A stretch of DNA of 44,440 bases. Source: Prochlorococcus sp. AG-402-G06 (lineage in GTDB: Bacteria > Cyanobacteriota > Cyanobacteriia > PCC-6307 > Cyanobiaceae). Below are positions 8,204 to 15,287 of the stretch, piece by piece (position 1 is the stretch's first letter; each line of letters opens with the position of its first letter). The notes beneath the pieces are model-generated. The model made no database searches. It had not been told where the DNA came from and saw nothing but the letters and a program-made list of their open reading frames with translations. Position numbers and translations under genes: made by a program. The stretch lies in the NCBI GenBank assembly GCA_003277985.1, contig QCHR01000011.1, forward strand, positions 1-44,440. Direction: 5' to 3'.

Positions 8204-8659
8204 TTACTCAGGATTTAATTCCCCTTCAAAAATCAATGGGAAAGGATTTCCACTAGTTTCTCCTGTTTCATTTCTGGCAATCTTTTCAAAATCCTGCTGA
8301 ACAAGATTTATTTCATTCTGAGAAATGTTTTTCCAAACTGATCTTGACTCCCAACCAATCAATAAGGTTGCTTCCTCAACTTTAGGATCCCAAAAGAGTT
8401 GGCGTCCTAAAAAACCATTTTGCTTCAACAACCACGGCTCCCAACTTCCCTGTTCGGCTTTTAACCAAGCATGTTTAGATTCTTTCGGGACATCAAGCTT
8501 AAGGTGCTCGACAATAGATCCCTTTGGAAAATTCACTTTCAATAAAGACTCAGCTTGAATATTTTTCACGTTTCCAAAAATAGTAGAGAGGGAAATCAAA
8601 CCAACAACAACAAATCTAAATAATTTTTGGATAGGATTTCTATTTCTATTTGTTTTCAT
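8204..8659 (-). CDS. TIGR03792-like cyanobacterial protein, exported or anchored
   Basis: This 151-residue protein has a basic N-terminus followed by a hydrophobic segment ([16 protein letters not shown], about 14-30) that could be a signal peptide or membrane anchor. The rest is soluble and contains [40 protein letters not shown] and [10 protein letters not shown]. This is the pattern I associate with the cyanobacteria-only family TIGR03792, of unknown function and with a dimeric alpha/beta barrel feel. It starts inside the end of ispF (14-base overlap) and ends 2 bases before larB, so it is almost certainly part of the ispF operon. The function is not known and I infer none from the neighbours. 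Confidence 0.78.
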   Translation of the reverse strand: MKTNRNRNPIQKLFRFVVVGLISLSTIFGNVKNIQAESLLKVNFPKGSIVEHLKLDVPKESKHAWLKAEQGSWEPWLLKQNGFLGRQLFWDPKVEEATLLIGWESRSVWKNISQNEINLVQQDFEKIARNETGETSGNPFPLIFEGELNPE

Positions 8660-9155
8660 TCCTTTTCATCAAAATAACTGCATGACAACTTATACCTTCC
8701 TCTCTCCCTTCAGCACCTAATTTCTCATTTGTAGTTGCCTTAACTCCTATGTCATTAATGTCAACTCCAATTTTCTCAGATATTTTCTCCTTCATTAAGT
8801 CAATATAAGGTTTTAATTTTGGCCTTTCAGCAACAATAACTGAATCGATATTTTGGATTTGCCAACCTTTCTTCTCAATTAATTCCATTACCTGTTCAAG
8901 AAGAATCAAACTATCTGCATTTTTCCATTTAGGGTCATCTGGAGGGAAGTATTTTCCAATATCACCTAAAGATAATGCCCCTAACATGGCATCCATAATT
9001 GCATGAGTAAGAACATCTGCATCACTATGACCATCAAGGCCTAAACCTTCAGGATGGTTTAACTTTATCCCGCCAAGTATCAAAGGGCGGTCAGGGACCA
9101 ATCTGTGCATGTCATAACCGTTGCCGATCCGTAGCTGAGGAAAATTATCTTTCAT
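8646..9155 (-). CDS. ispF: 2-C-methyl-D-erythritol 2,4-cyclodiphosphate synthase
   Basis: IspF cyclises CDP-methylerythritol phosphate to methylerythritol cyclodiphosphate in the non-mevalonate isoprenoid pathway, which feeds chlorophyll, carotenoid and quinone side chains. The 169-residue protein has the zinc ligands in GYDMHRL (Asp15, His17) and [19 protein letters not shown] (His43 region). [13 protein letters not shown], the AERPKLKPY segment and the [20 protein letters not shown] active-site loop follow. Length is typical for a trimeric IspF. It leads the minus-strand run ispF, TIGR03792-like gene, larB. A tandem TGTGA repeat begins about 30 bases upstream of its start codon and could affect its promoter. 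Confidence 0.97.
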   Translation of the reverse strand: MKDNFPQLRIGNGYDMHRLVPDRPLILGGIKLNHPEGLGLDGHSDADVLTHAIMDAMLGALSLGDIGKYFPPDDPKWKNADSLILLEQVMELIEKKGWQIQNIDSVIVAERPKLKPYIDLMKEKISEKIGVDINDIGVKATTNEKLGAEGREEGISCHAVILMKRNENK

Positions 9156-9185
9156 ATCAACGAGTTTCGGGGAAGGTTTTCGACC

Positions 9186-9222
9186 TGTGACTCAACTGTG
9201 ATTCAATTACGTTAGTTTGTGA
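9186..9222. repeat. Phased TGTGA repeats, ispF side
   Basis: TGTGACTCAACTGTGATT lies at 9186-9203, a tandem of an 11-base unit (CTGTGACTCAA then CTGTGATTCAA, one mismatch). A third TGTGA follows at 9218, 21 bases after the second. The spacings of 11 and 21 bases match about one and two turns of DNA. A closely similar pair occurs at 10584-10601, on the other side of the methyltransferase patch. Confidence 0.75.
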
Positions 9223-9388
9223 AGTAATTGTTTAACAAGAATTATCGATCAATTCCATCATAGTCCAGCAAAGAGCACGCAACAATCTGTCAACTTAAAT
9301 GGACACTATGATTCGTGTGCTTAACCATCAAAAAGTCTTAACAAAAGCTCAATTTTAATCATCATTTCCGAAGTATTCTTTTTCAGTT

Positions 9389-10117
9389 TTATAATTCTAT
9401 TTTGACACCCTGATAAACACTGGTGTGAGTCCTATGTAGCAAAATCTTTACCTTATTCTCTGCTATATATTCATCTGTAGCCTTACGAGACCCTTTATAG
9501 AATCCATAATCATCAATGATCAATATGCCTCCTAGATTTAAAAGAGGATAGAGTTCATTTAATTCATGTTTTGTTGAATCATAAAAGTCAGTATCAAGAC
9601 GCAATATAGAAATAGATTTTGGAATTATTTTAGGAATCGTTTCTTCTACAAGTCCTTCTATAAAATAGATTTTATCATGAGGGTAACCCGTACTAAATAA
9701 ATTATTTTTAACATCTTCAAGAGGTCCTCCATACCCCCATTTAATTCCTTTCTGCTTGAATTGATTATAAGAATTTCTTGCAGAGTTATTGTCCCAATCA
9801 AAGTCATAATTTCCTGGCTCTGGCATCCCACTATATGTGTCATAAAGATAAATATTCCTAGATTCATCTCCTAGATTCTTTAATAGTAGAGCCGCAAATT
9901 GCATCATCCCGCCTTTCCATACTCCGCATTCCACAATGTCTCCAGGAATATCATTTTGAACTATATATTTAATATCTAAATAAAGGCTATAAATAGGTTC
10001 AACCCAATTAAATTCTATGCACATGCAATTTTGATAGCATTCCTTGAGAATTTCTCCAAACAAAGGATCTATTATGTCTTTATACTCTATAAGTTCATCT
10101 TTATATTGAAATTTCAC
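9389..10117 (-). CDS. TylF/macrocin-O-methyltransferase-like protein
   Basis: This is a SAM- and metal-dependent O-methyltransferase of the TylF/MycF type, 242 residues. Visible motifs are GDIVECGVWKGG (59-70, SAM-binding loop), YDTYSGMP (92-99), ILRLDTDFYDSTKHELNELY (171-190) and GGILIIDDYGFYKGSRKATD (196-215), which carry the metal-binding aspartates. Family members methylate sugar hydroxyls in antibiotics and, in marine bacteria, often sit in surface-polysaccharide islands, so a glycan substrate is plausible but inferred. It stands alone between ispF and trmD with long AT-rich flanks and no glycosyltransferase nearby. This suggests a gained accessory gene. A decayed methyltransferase-like remnant lies just upstream. 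Confidence 0.88.
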   Translation of the reverse strand: MKFQYKDELIEYKDIIDPLFGEILKECYQNCMCIEFNWVEPIYSLYLDIKYIVQNDIPGDIVECGVWKGGMMQFAALLLKNLGDESRNIYLYDTYSGMPEPGNYDFDWDNNSARNSYNQFKQKGIKWGYGGPLEDVKNNLFSTGYPHDKIYFIEGLVEETIPKIIPKSISILRLDTDFYDSTKHELNELYPLLNLGGILIIDDYGFYKGSRKATDEYIAENKVKILLHRTHTSVYQGVKIEL

Positions 10118-10393
10118 TTGATTTCTACAATTAAAATATAAATCATAATAACATGACGCGAATAAATTTCTTATAAAAAGAGCATAATATGAATTAAAAA
10201 ATGCTGCTTTATCTTCTTATTAATCAGAAGTAGATCTTACAATCTTTCAATTAGGTTCTTACTTTCATCGAAAATAATATATATATTGAATCCTATTAAA
10301 GAAAGAGAGACAAATCATCCAATATATTTTCATTAAAGGGATATATATTATGTGTTTACTTTTTTCCTTATTAGTTTGGTCTTGTCTTTTTAT

Positions 10394-10576
10394 TTAAACT
10401 CCTATTAATTTCACAGCAACTTGCATTGAAATATAAGAAACTGCTAAAACTCCATAACTTATATTATTATTTGAGCAAAATTCATTGAGTGCTTTATATT
10501 CATTTTGCTCCCAATTGCCATGGATAATAAACTCATCAAATATTAAATTTTTATCTTTATCTATTAAAGACTTTGA
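10394..10576 (-). pseudogene. Remnant of a methyltransferase-like gene (C-terminal 60 residues)
   Basis: A minus-strand frame is open from just after an in-frame TGA (10577-10579) to TAA (10394-10396). It translates to 60 residues that read like the end of a real protein: LIFDEFIIHGNWEQNEYKAL, then NEFCSNNNISYGVLAVSYIS and MQVAVKLIGV. The pattern of DEF, W, E-KAL, a YxVLA strand and a final QVAV strand resembles the C-terminus of class I SAM-dependent methyltransferases that occur in polysaccharide gene clusters. No start codon, SAM-binding motif or upstream coding continuation is present, and the frame is stopped immediately upstream. I therefore call it a 5'-truncated remnant. The family call is tentative. 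Confidence 0.55.
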
Positions 10577-10583
10577 TCATTTT

Positions 10584-10601
10584 TGTGATTCTCCTGTGAT
10601 T
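10584..10601. repeat. TGTGA pair motif, trmD side copy 1
   Basis: TGTGATTCTCCTGTGATT matches the ispF-side copy at 9186-9203 at 15 of 18 bases. The two TGTGA units are again 11 bases apart. It begins 8 bases beyond the boundary of the decayed methyltransferase remnant. Confidence 0.7.
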
Positions 10602-10634
10602 TTTGATTGCTTGTTTTTAAGTCAGTCACGGTTT

Positions 10635-10650
10635 TGTGACCCTTCTGTGA
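10635..10650. repeat. TGTGA pair motif, trmD side copy 2
   Basis: TGTGACCCTTCTGTGA has the same 11-base spacing between TGTGA units as the copies at 9186 and 10584. The left unit is also the right arm of a small inverted repeat (GTCAC/GTGAC, 10625-10640). Confidence 0.6.
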
Positions 10651-10694
10651 GGCTCTTATATGAACACGAATTTCTCAAGATGTCAGTTATTACG

Positions 10695-11483
10695 TCAATT
10701 ATCGAACCAAGGATCAGGGATATCACATTCTTTTCCTATTCGTAAGCTCACTTCAGTTTTAAATAATGAACTTCTTTTATCCAGTGATAATTGATCGAGT
10801 TCCCAAAGTTCAAACAAATCGGGTCTACGGGACTGTGTTCTGATTTCTCTTTGCTTCTGCCTCCATTCTTGAATTAATTTATGGTTACCACTTAGTAGGA
10901 CATCAGGAACTTTTATACCTTTGAATTCTGAGGGTCGTGTGTATTGCGGATGTTCTAAAAGGAACCCATTATGACTTTCTTCGTCTAATGATTTAGCACA
11001 GCCTAAAGTTCCAGGCAAAAGACGTACTACTCCATTAATCAGAGTTATTGCAGGAATTTCTCCACCGGTAAGAACAAAGTCTCCAATTGAAATTTCTTCA
11101 TCAGCTAGAGAACGAATCCTCTCATCAAACCCCTCATAGCTCCCGCAAATCAATATGAGTTGATCTTCTTTTGACCATCTAGAAAAATCAGATTGAGATA
11201 TTTTTCTACCTTGAGGAGTCATCAAAAGTATTCTTTTTTTATTGAGCTTTGGAATTTGATCAAATATCGAAAAATAAGGTTCGGGCTTCAAAACCATTCC
11301 AGCGCCTCCGCCATATGGTTCATCATCAACTTTTCGATAATTATCTATTGCATGGTCTCGAGGATTGTGTATATGAATTGATGCAATCTTCTGTTCAAAT
11401 GCTTTTTTTATAAGTCCATGATTAAAAAAATTTTTAAATGCTTCTGGGAAAAGGCTTACTACATCGAACCTGAGTTTACTCAT
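10695..11483 (-). CDS. trmD: tRNA (guanine-N1)-methyltransferase
   Basis: TrmD methylates N1 of G37 in tRNAs reading CNN codons, preventing frameshifting. The 262-residue protein has the SPOUT-class features. These are an N-terminal FDVVSLFPEAF, DEPYGGGAGMVLKPEP, LLMTPQGRKISQ, the LILICGSYEGFDERI knot, EISIGDFVLTGGEIPAITLINGVVRLLPG and LLEHPQYTRPSEFKG. Length is a little above the E. coli enzyme (about 255). It lies 5 bases downstream of era on the minus strand, so the two are likely co-transcribed. It is separated from ispF by the accessory methyltransferase patch. Confidence 0.97.
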   Translation of the reverse strand: MSKLRFDVVSLFPEAFKNFFNHGLIKKAFEQKIASIHIHNPRDHAIDNYRKVDDEPYGGGAGMVLKPEPYFSIFDQIPKLNKKRILLMTPQGRKISQSDFSRWSKEDQLILICGSYEGFDERIRSLADEEISIGDFVLTGGEIPAITLINGVVRLLPGTLGCAKSLDEESHNGFLLEHPQYTRPSEFKGIKVPDVLLSGNHKLIQEWRQKQREIRTQSRRPDLFELWELDQLSLDKRSSLFKTEVSLRIGKECDIPDPWFDN

Positions 11484-11488
11484 ATGAA

Positions 11489-12430
11489 TTAGCTCCCTTC
11501 ATAACCAAACTCATTAAGCCGAGAAGATTTACTTCTCCAGTCAGGAACAACTTTAACAAACAACTCTAAATAGACATTCCCGTTAATTAAAGTTTGAATT
11601 TGGAGTCTTGATTCCTGGCCAATTTTCTTCAACATACTTCCACCTTTACCAATTAAAATTCCCTTCTGACTTTTTTTCTCAACACAAATAGTTGCAAGAA
11701 TTCCTGTTCTTGTATTCTCTTTAGATTTTTTTTTCAATGGTAATTCTTCAATTTTATCAATCGAGACTGCAACACTATGAGGGACTTCTTCGCGTGTATT
11801 GATTAACACTTGTTCTCTTATAAATTCAGCCATTAAAAACTTTTCAGGATGGTCACAAGTCATATGACTTGGGTACAACTGAGGTCCCATAGGTAGTTTT
11901 TCTTCTATTTCATTAATCAATTCATTACATCCCTGTCCTGAAAGAGCACTACAACAAAAAACTGGCCAATTTGTACCCGCAAAAAAGTCTAAATATTCTT
12001 TCTTTCTTTCTTTAAATTGACTAAAATGAACAAGATCCCATTTATTCAAGGCAACAATCACTGGTATATGTAAATTTCTAATCAAATTCAAAATAAATGC
12101 ATCGCCCCTACCTGGAGAATGATTAGCTTCAAAAATAACTAAAACTGCATCCACCTCTCCAATAGACCGCTTAGCACTCTCAACAAGTCTTTCTCCTAAC
12201 AAATGATGGGGTTTATGAATACCAGGAGTATCTACAAAAATAATTTGAGAATTTTTATTAGTAAGTATTACTTTTAATCGATTTCTAGTGGTTTGAGCGA
12301 TAGGAGATGTAATTGCTATTTTCTCACCAATAAATTTGTTTATGAAAGTTGATTTACCCACATTGGGTCTACCTATTAATGCAATAAATCCTGACTTAAA
12401 ATCATCTTGATTTAAATTTCCAAAAGACAT
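11489..12430 (-). CDS. era: GTPase Era
   Basis: Era is an essential Ras-like GTPase that binds 16S rRNA near the anti-Shine-Dalgarno end and assists 30S maturation. The 313-residue protein shows G1 GRPNVGKS (20-27), the switch threonines in IAQTTRNR, G3 DTPG (67-70), G4 NKWD (129-132) and G5 CSALSGQG. The C-terminal KH domain (about 210-305) includes GILIGKGGSMLKKIG. All catalytic motifs are intact and length is normal. It heads a minus-strand pair with trmD and is divergent from an unknown 170-residue gene, with 51 bases between their starts. Confidence 0.97.
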   Translation of the reverse strand: MSFGNLNQDDFKSGFIALIGRPNVGKSTFINKFIGEKIAITSPIAQTTRNRLKVILTNKNSQIIFVDTPGIHKPHHLLGERLVESAKRSIGEVDAVLVIFEANHSPGRGDAFILNLIRNLHIPVIVALNKWDLVHFSQFKERKKEYLDFFAGTNWPVFCCSALSGQGCNELINEIEEKLPMGPQLYPSHMTCDHPEKFLMAEFIREQVLINTREEVPHSVAVSIDKIEELPLKKKSKENTRTGILATICVEKKSQKGILIGKGGSMLKKIGQESRLQIQTLINGNVYLELFVKVVPDWRSKSSRLNEFGYEGS

Positions 12431-12481
12431 TTTCTTTCCCTACGATTATCTATAGCCTTACTCTAAAAGAGCAATAAAACC

Positions 12482-12994
12482 ATGAATGAACAGAAACCAA
12501 CTTTTAAAGAGGCAATGCAAGCATCAATGATTTGGTGCAAAAGTTGGGAAAATGATGAAATAAGTGACGAAGTTATTTCTGATCGAATTGGCGAGCTTAT
12601 TAAAACAGTAGAGGGGGCAAGAGGTTTTTTTGTTGTAAGTCTCTCAATAGATTGCTATTTAATGGATAGATTGCCTGATGCATTAATTTTTCAATTAAGA
12701 AGTTCTGGGGAAATTGTTGTTGACTTAACGGTGAAGAATCTTGCCATGAGTTCAGCGATGATAATTACACATCGAAAAAACAAAGATCCGCAGGAAATCC
12801 AATCAGAGAGGATAAGAATTCGGTGTATTGAATTACTTAAACTATTAGATTCAACTCAGGTAAAAAAACGTTTAGAAGTTTTACTTGAAGCAACAAAAGG
12901 GAAGGGAAAGGACTTGAAATTTCTTAATAAATGGGGTTATAACGATGAACAAATAAATGCAATATCTGAAAGTATTTATGAAATTGCAACATAA
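12482..12994 (+). CDS. Unknown conserved-looking protein, 170 residues
   Basis: I do not recognise this protein. It is soluble, with no signal peptide or membrane segment. An acidic, helix-rich N-terminus (FKEAMQASMIWCKSWENDEI, DRIGELIKTVEGARGFF) is followed by a short beta-rich part (LPDALIFQLRSSGEIVVDLTV) and a basic helical C-terminus. The ATG at 12482 lies 51 bases from the divergent era start. Its stop codon overlaps the foot of a strong hairpin terminator, which supports a real transcription unit. A role linked to era would only be a guess from position. Confidence 0.82.
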   Translation: MNEQKPTFKEAMQASMIWCKSWENDEISDEVISDRIGELIKTVEGARGFFVVSLSIDCYLMDRLPDALIFQLRSSGEIVVDLTVKNLAMSSAMIITHRKNKDPQEIQSERIRIRCIELLKLLDSTQVKKRLEVLLEATKGKGKDLKFLNKWGYNDEQINAISESIYEIAT

Positions 12995-13020
12995 AAAAAG
13001 AGCCTTTTGGCTCTTTTTTT
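12994..13020 (+). terminator. Intrinsic terminator, probably bidirectional
   Basis: The stem AAAAAAGAGCC, a TTTT loop and GGCTCTTTTTT form a near-perfect hairpin ending in a T-run, starting within the stop codon of the 170-residue gene. Because the stem is flanked by A's on one side and T's on the other, it can also serve the convergent Bax-inhibitor-like gene ending at 13039. Confidence 0.88.
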
Positions 13021-13038
13021 ATATTTAATTTATTAGTT

Positions 13039-13776
13039 TCAATCTCTTCTGCCACCGCCCTGTAGAGCAATAATCAGACGGAGAACGAAAACAAATAAAT
13101 TTATATAAGTTAAATACATTCCCAATGCTCCTGCTAAATACTGTTCATCGTTGTACCTTCTTGGCATTGTATAGAAATCTACAAAAGACATAGCCACAAA
13201 AAGTACAGTTCCAAATCCCGCAATCATTAATTCAAAACCACTGCCACCAAACATCCCTGGAGCAAATAAGCCACCAATAAATTGGAAAACCATGGCAATA
13301 ATTAGACCAAGCAATCCAAGACCTACTGCGCCCTGCAAAGCTTGACCGACGTTATCACTCATTTTTCTGCCTACAGAAGATGCAATCACGAAAGTAATTC
13401 CAGTAGCAAATACAGCTGTTCCTATCGCTCCCATTCCTGCGACTTGAATTGCCAACCCAACAATCCCACTTAAAGTAAAACCAGTTAGCAAGCTGAATCC
13501 GGTCAATAGTGGAAGCGCTTTAGAGTTATTTGCATTATTGGCAGCACTGCTTGCCATGAAAAATAGAACTATTTCTGCAATAAATGCGACTATAAATAAT
13601 GGTCCAAATAGAGGATTGTTGGTTGCTTGTAAAGAAAGTCCACCCAAGACACCTAATCCAGTTAATGCCATTCCTCCACCTACATAAGGCAAGGCTTTAT
13701 TAACTACATTCGGCCCGATAAGTGCACTTGATTGTGCTTCACGAATAGCTTGTTGAAAATTGCTGTTTGCTGGCAT
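13039..13776 (-). CDS. Bax inhibitor-1/YccA family membrane protein
   Basis: The 245-residue protein has a polar N-terminus (about 1-28) followed by seven closely spaced hydrophobic segments, ending with YLTYINLFVFVLRLIIALQGG. The DFYTMPRRYNDEQYLAGALGMYLTYINLF segment near the C-terminus is typical of the TMBIM/YccA family, whose bacterial members act as pH-sensitive calcium leak channels or interact with the FtsH protease. Which role applies here is not visible. It converges on the upstream gene across the terminator and lies 70 bases downstream of phoH. Confidence 0.93.
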   Translation of the reverse strand: MPANSNFQQAIREAQSSALIGPNVVNKALPYVGGGMALTGLGVLGGLSLQATNNPLFGPLFIVAFIAEIVLFFMASSAANNANNSKALPLLTGFSLLTGFTLSGIVGLAIQVAGMGAIGTAVFATGITFVIASSVGRKMSDNVGQALQGAVGLGLLGLIIAMVFQFIGGLFAPGMFGGSGFELMIAGFGTVLFVAMSFVDFYTMPRRYNDEQYLAGALGMYLTYINLFVFVLRLIIALQGGGRRD

Positions 13777-13846
13777 AACGCACCAGGTAATTATTAATAC
13801 CTATTTTGACACAAAAAAAATAAGTCTTCATGAATGTGAATGCGGA

Positions 13847-14830
13847 TCACCCTATCGTCTTTTTTTTATCTAGTTCTGCATAAGCATCAACAACGCTTTG
13901 AACAAGTGGATGTCTAACAACATCTGCTGAGGTAAGCCTGCAAACTGAAATCCCATCAACCTTTTCGAGTAAATCTGCTGCTTCAATAAGTCCACTCATT
14001 TGTCCGAATGGCAAGTCTACTTGGGTTACATCCCCAGTTACTACCATTCTTGATCTTTCACCTAACCTGGTAAGAACCATTCTCATTTGTGCTTGTGTCG
14101 TATTTTGAGCTTCATCAAGTATCACAAAAGATTCTTCTAAAGTTCTGCCTCGCATGTATGCCAAGGGAGCAACTTCAATCACGTTTTTTTCAATGAGTAA
14201 ATTAGTTTTCTCTTGTCCAAGTAAAGAGTGTAAAGAATCATATAAAGGTCTGAGATAAGGATCAACCTTTTGCTGTAAGTCTCCAGGTAAAAAGCCCAAT
14301 CTTTCTCCTGCCTCAACTGCTGGTCTAGTTAAAATAATTTTCTCAATTTTTCTCTCAGTAAGCATTCTCACAGCTAATACAGTGGCTAAGAAAGTTTTTC
14401 CTGTTCCTGCAGGGCCTAAAGCAAAAGTAAGATCACTTTTTTCCATAGCCTCTACATAGAATTTTTGTCTAATTGTTCTTGGTCTTAAAAGATATCCTCT
14501 TTGACTTCTAGCTAAAACCTTATTTGTTGATTTGGCGTGATCATTTTTTTTTCCAATATCCAATGCTTTAGCTGCGGCATGCAAATCAACGGCAGAGACA
14601 ATTTGTCCTTCTTCCCAAATTGGTCTAACTAATTCAACAATTGCGGCAGCTCTCTCTAATTGATAAGAATTTCCTTTTATTTCGAGTTGCAAACCCCTCA
14701 ATGAGAAAGTAGCACCAGTTAAGGTTCCCAACCTATGAAGTGTTGACTGACCAGTGCCTGACAAAGCAGTAGCAGCATCAGAATCAGGCAGATCTATACA
14801 AAAGCGACCTTCAGTGGTTGCTTCAGACAT
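13847..14830 (-). CDS. phoH: PhoH-like ATPase
   Basis: PhoH proteins are cytoplasmic P-loop ATPases related to helicases and thought to act in RNA metabolism; they are common in marine cyanobacteria and their phages. The 327-residue protein has an N-terminal KH-like region (about 10-80). The ATPase domain has Walker A GPAGTGKT (139-146), ILTRPAVEAGERLGFLPGDL, Walker B FVILDEAQN with the acid pair at 239-240, and VVTGDVTQVDLP. Length fits the chromosomal bacterial form rather than shorter phage versions. It lies 37 bases downstream of rpsP on the minus strand. A Pho box was not evident upstream. Confidence 0.95.
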   Translation of the reverse strand: MSEATTEGRFCIDLPDSDAATALSGTGQSTLHRLGTLTGATFSLRGLQLEIKGNSYQLERAAAIVELVRPIWEEGQIVSAVDLHAAAKALDIGKKNDHAKSTNKVLARSQRGYLLRPRTIRQKFYVEAMEKSDLTFALGPAGTGKTFLATVLAVRMLTERKIEKIILTRPAVEAGERLGFLPGDLQQKVDPYLRPLYDSLHSLLGQEKTNLLIEKNVIEVAPLAYMRGRTLEESFVILDEAQNTTQAQMRMVLTRLGERSRMVVTGDVTQVDLPFGQMSGLIEAADLLEKVDGISVCRLTSADVVRHPLVQSVVDAYAELDKKKTIG

Positions 14831-14867
14831 ATATTTTCTTGAATTTATTGATTTTCATCAATACTTT

Positions 14868-15200
14868 TTATTCAGAAGTTTCAGATGCAGATGCATCTTT
14901 TTTCTTTGCTGATCTTTCTTTTTCTTGTTTTTGCTTACCTAATATTTCAGCAGGTCGAACTTTCTTTTCAAGGAGTCCTCCTTTTTCTAATAAAGCTCTT
15001 ACTGCATCAGTAGGCTGAGCACCTTGTCCTAGACGAGTTCTCAAAGCCTCAGTATCTAATCTAGTTTCTTTGGTTCTTGGATTGTAAAAGCCTAGTTCTT
15101 GCAGGGGGCGACCATCTCGCCTTGAAGTGCTATTACATGCAACTAGACGAAAACTGGATTCACGCTTTTTACCAAACCGCTTAAGGCGGAGCTTGATCAT
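14868..15200 (-). CDS. rpsP: 30S ribosomal protein S16
   Basis: S16 binds 16S rRNA early in 30S assembly. The N-terminus [20 protein letters not shown] and the core block [15 protein letters not shown] are diagnostic. [19 protein letters not shown] follows. The core is about 80 residues. The protein continues to 110 with a charged tail ([21 protein letters not shown]) that is longer than in E. coli (82 residues); such tails are seen in other cyanobacteria. It lies 87 bases downstream of ffh and upstream of phoH on the minus strand, consistent with an ffh-rpsP-phoH transcription unit. Confidence 0.97.
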   Translation of the reverse strand: MIKLRLKRFGKKRESSFRLVACNSTSRRDGRPLQELGFYNPRTKETRLDTEALRTRLGQGAQPTDAVRALLEKGGLLEKKVRPAEILGKQKQEKERSAKKKDASASETSE

Positions 15201-15287
15201 CTTCGATTTATTTGTAAGTGGATTGAACTCAAAAGTTCTTCACTTTAATAATACTCCACAGATGATTAATTTAGCCTTTTGATATCT

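Larger units (their letters stand above)
10118..10694. other. Long AT-rich non-coding interval with gene remnant
   Basis: These 577 bases between the methyltransferase gene and trmD contain no intact gene. Positions 10118-10393 are extremely AT-rich with several short palindromic AT runs (for example around 10283) and I see nothing functional in them. Positions 10394-10576 hold a decayed C-terminal coding remnant on the minus strand. Positions 10584-10650 hold two copies of a TGTGA pair motif and a small inverted repeat (GTCAC, six bases, GTGAC at 10625-10640). The interval is unusually long for this otherwise tightly packed window. Confidence 0.7.

Noticed and set aside
9156-10694. Insertion sequence or prophage at the ispF-trmD gap
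   Set aside because: No transposase, integrase or terminal inverted repeats are visible; only short TGTGA direct repeats border it.
10485-10745. 86-residue plus-strand ORF over the trmD end
   Set aside because: It runs antisense through the decayed methyltransferase remnant and the trmD 3' end, uses a TTG start and has a composition unlike a real protein.
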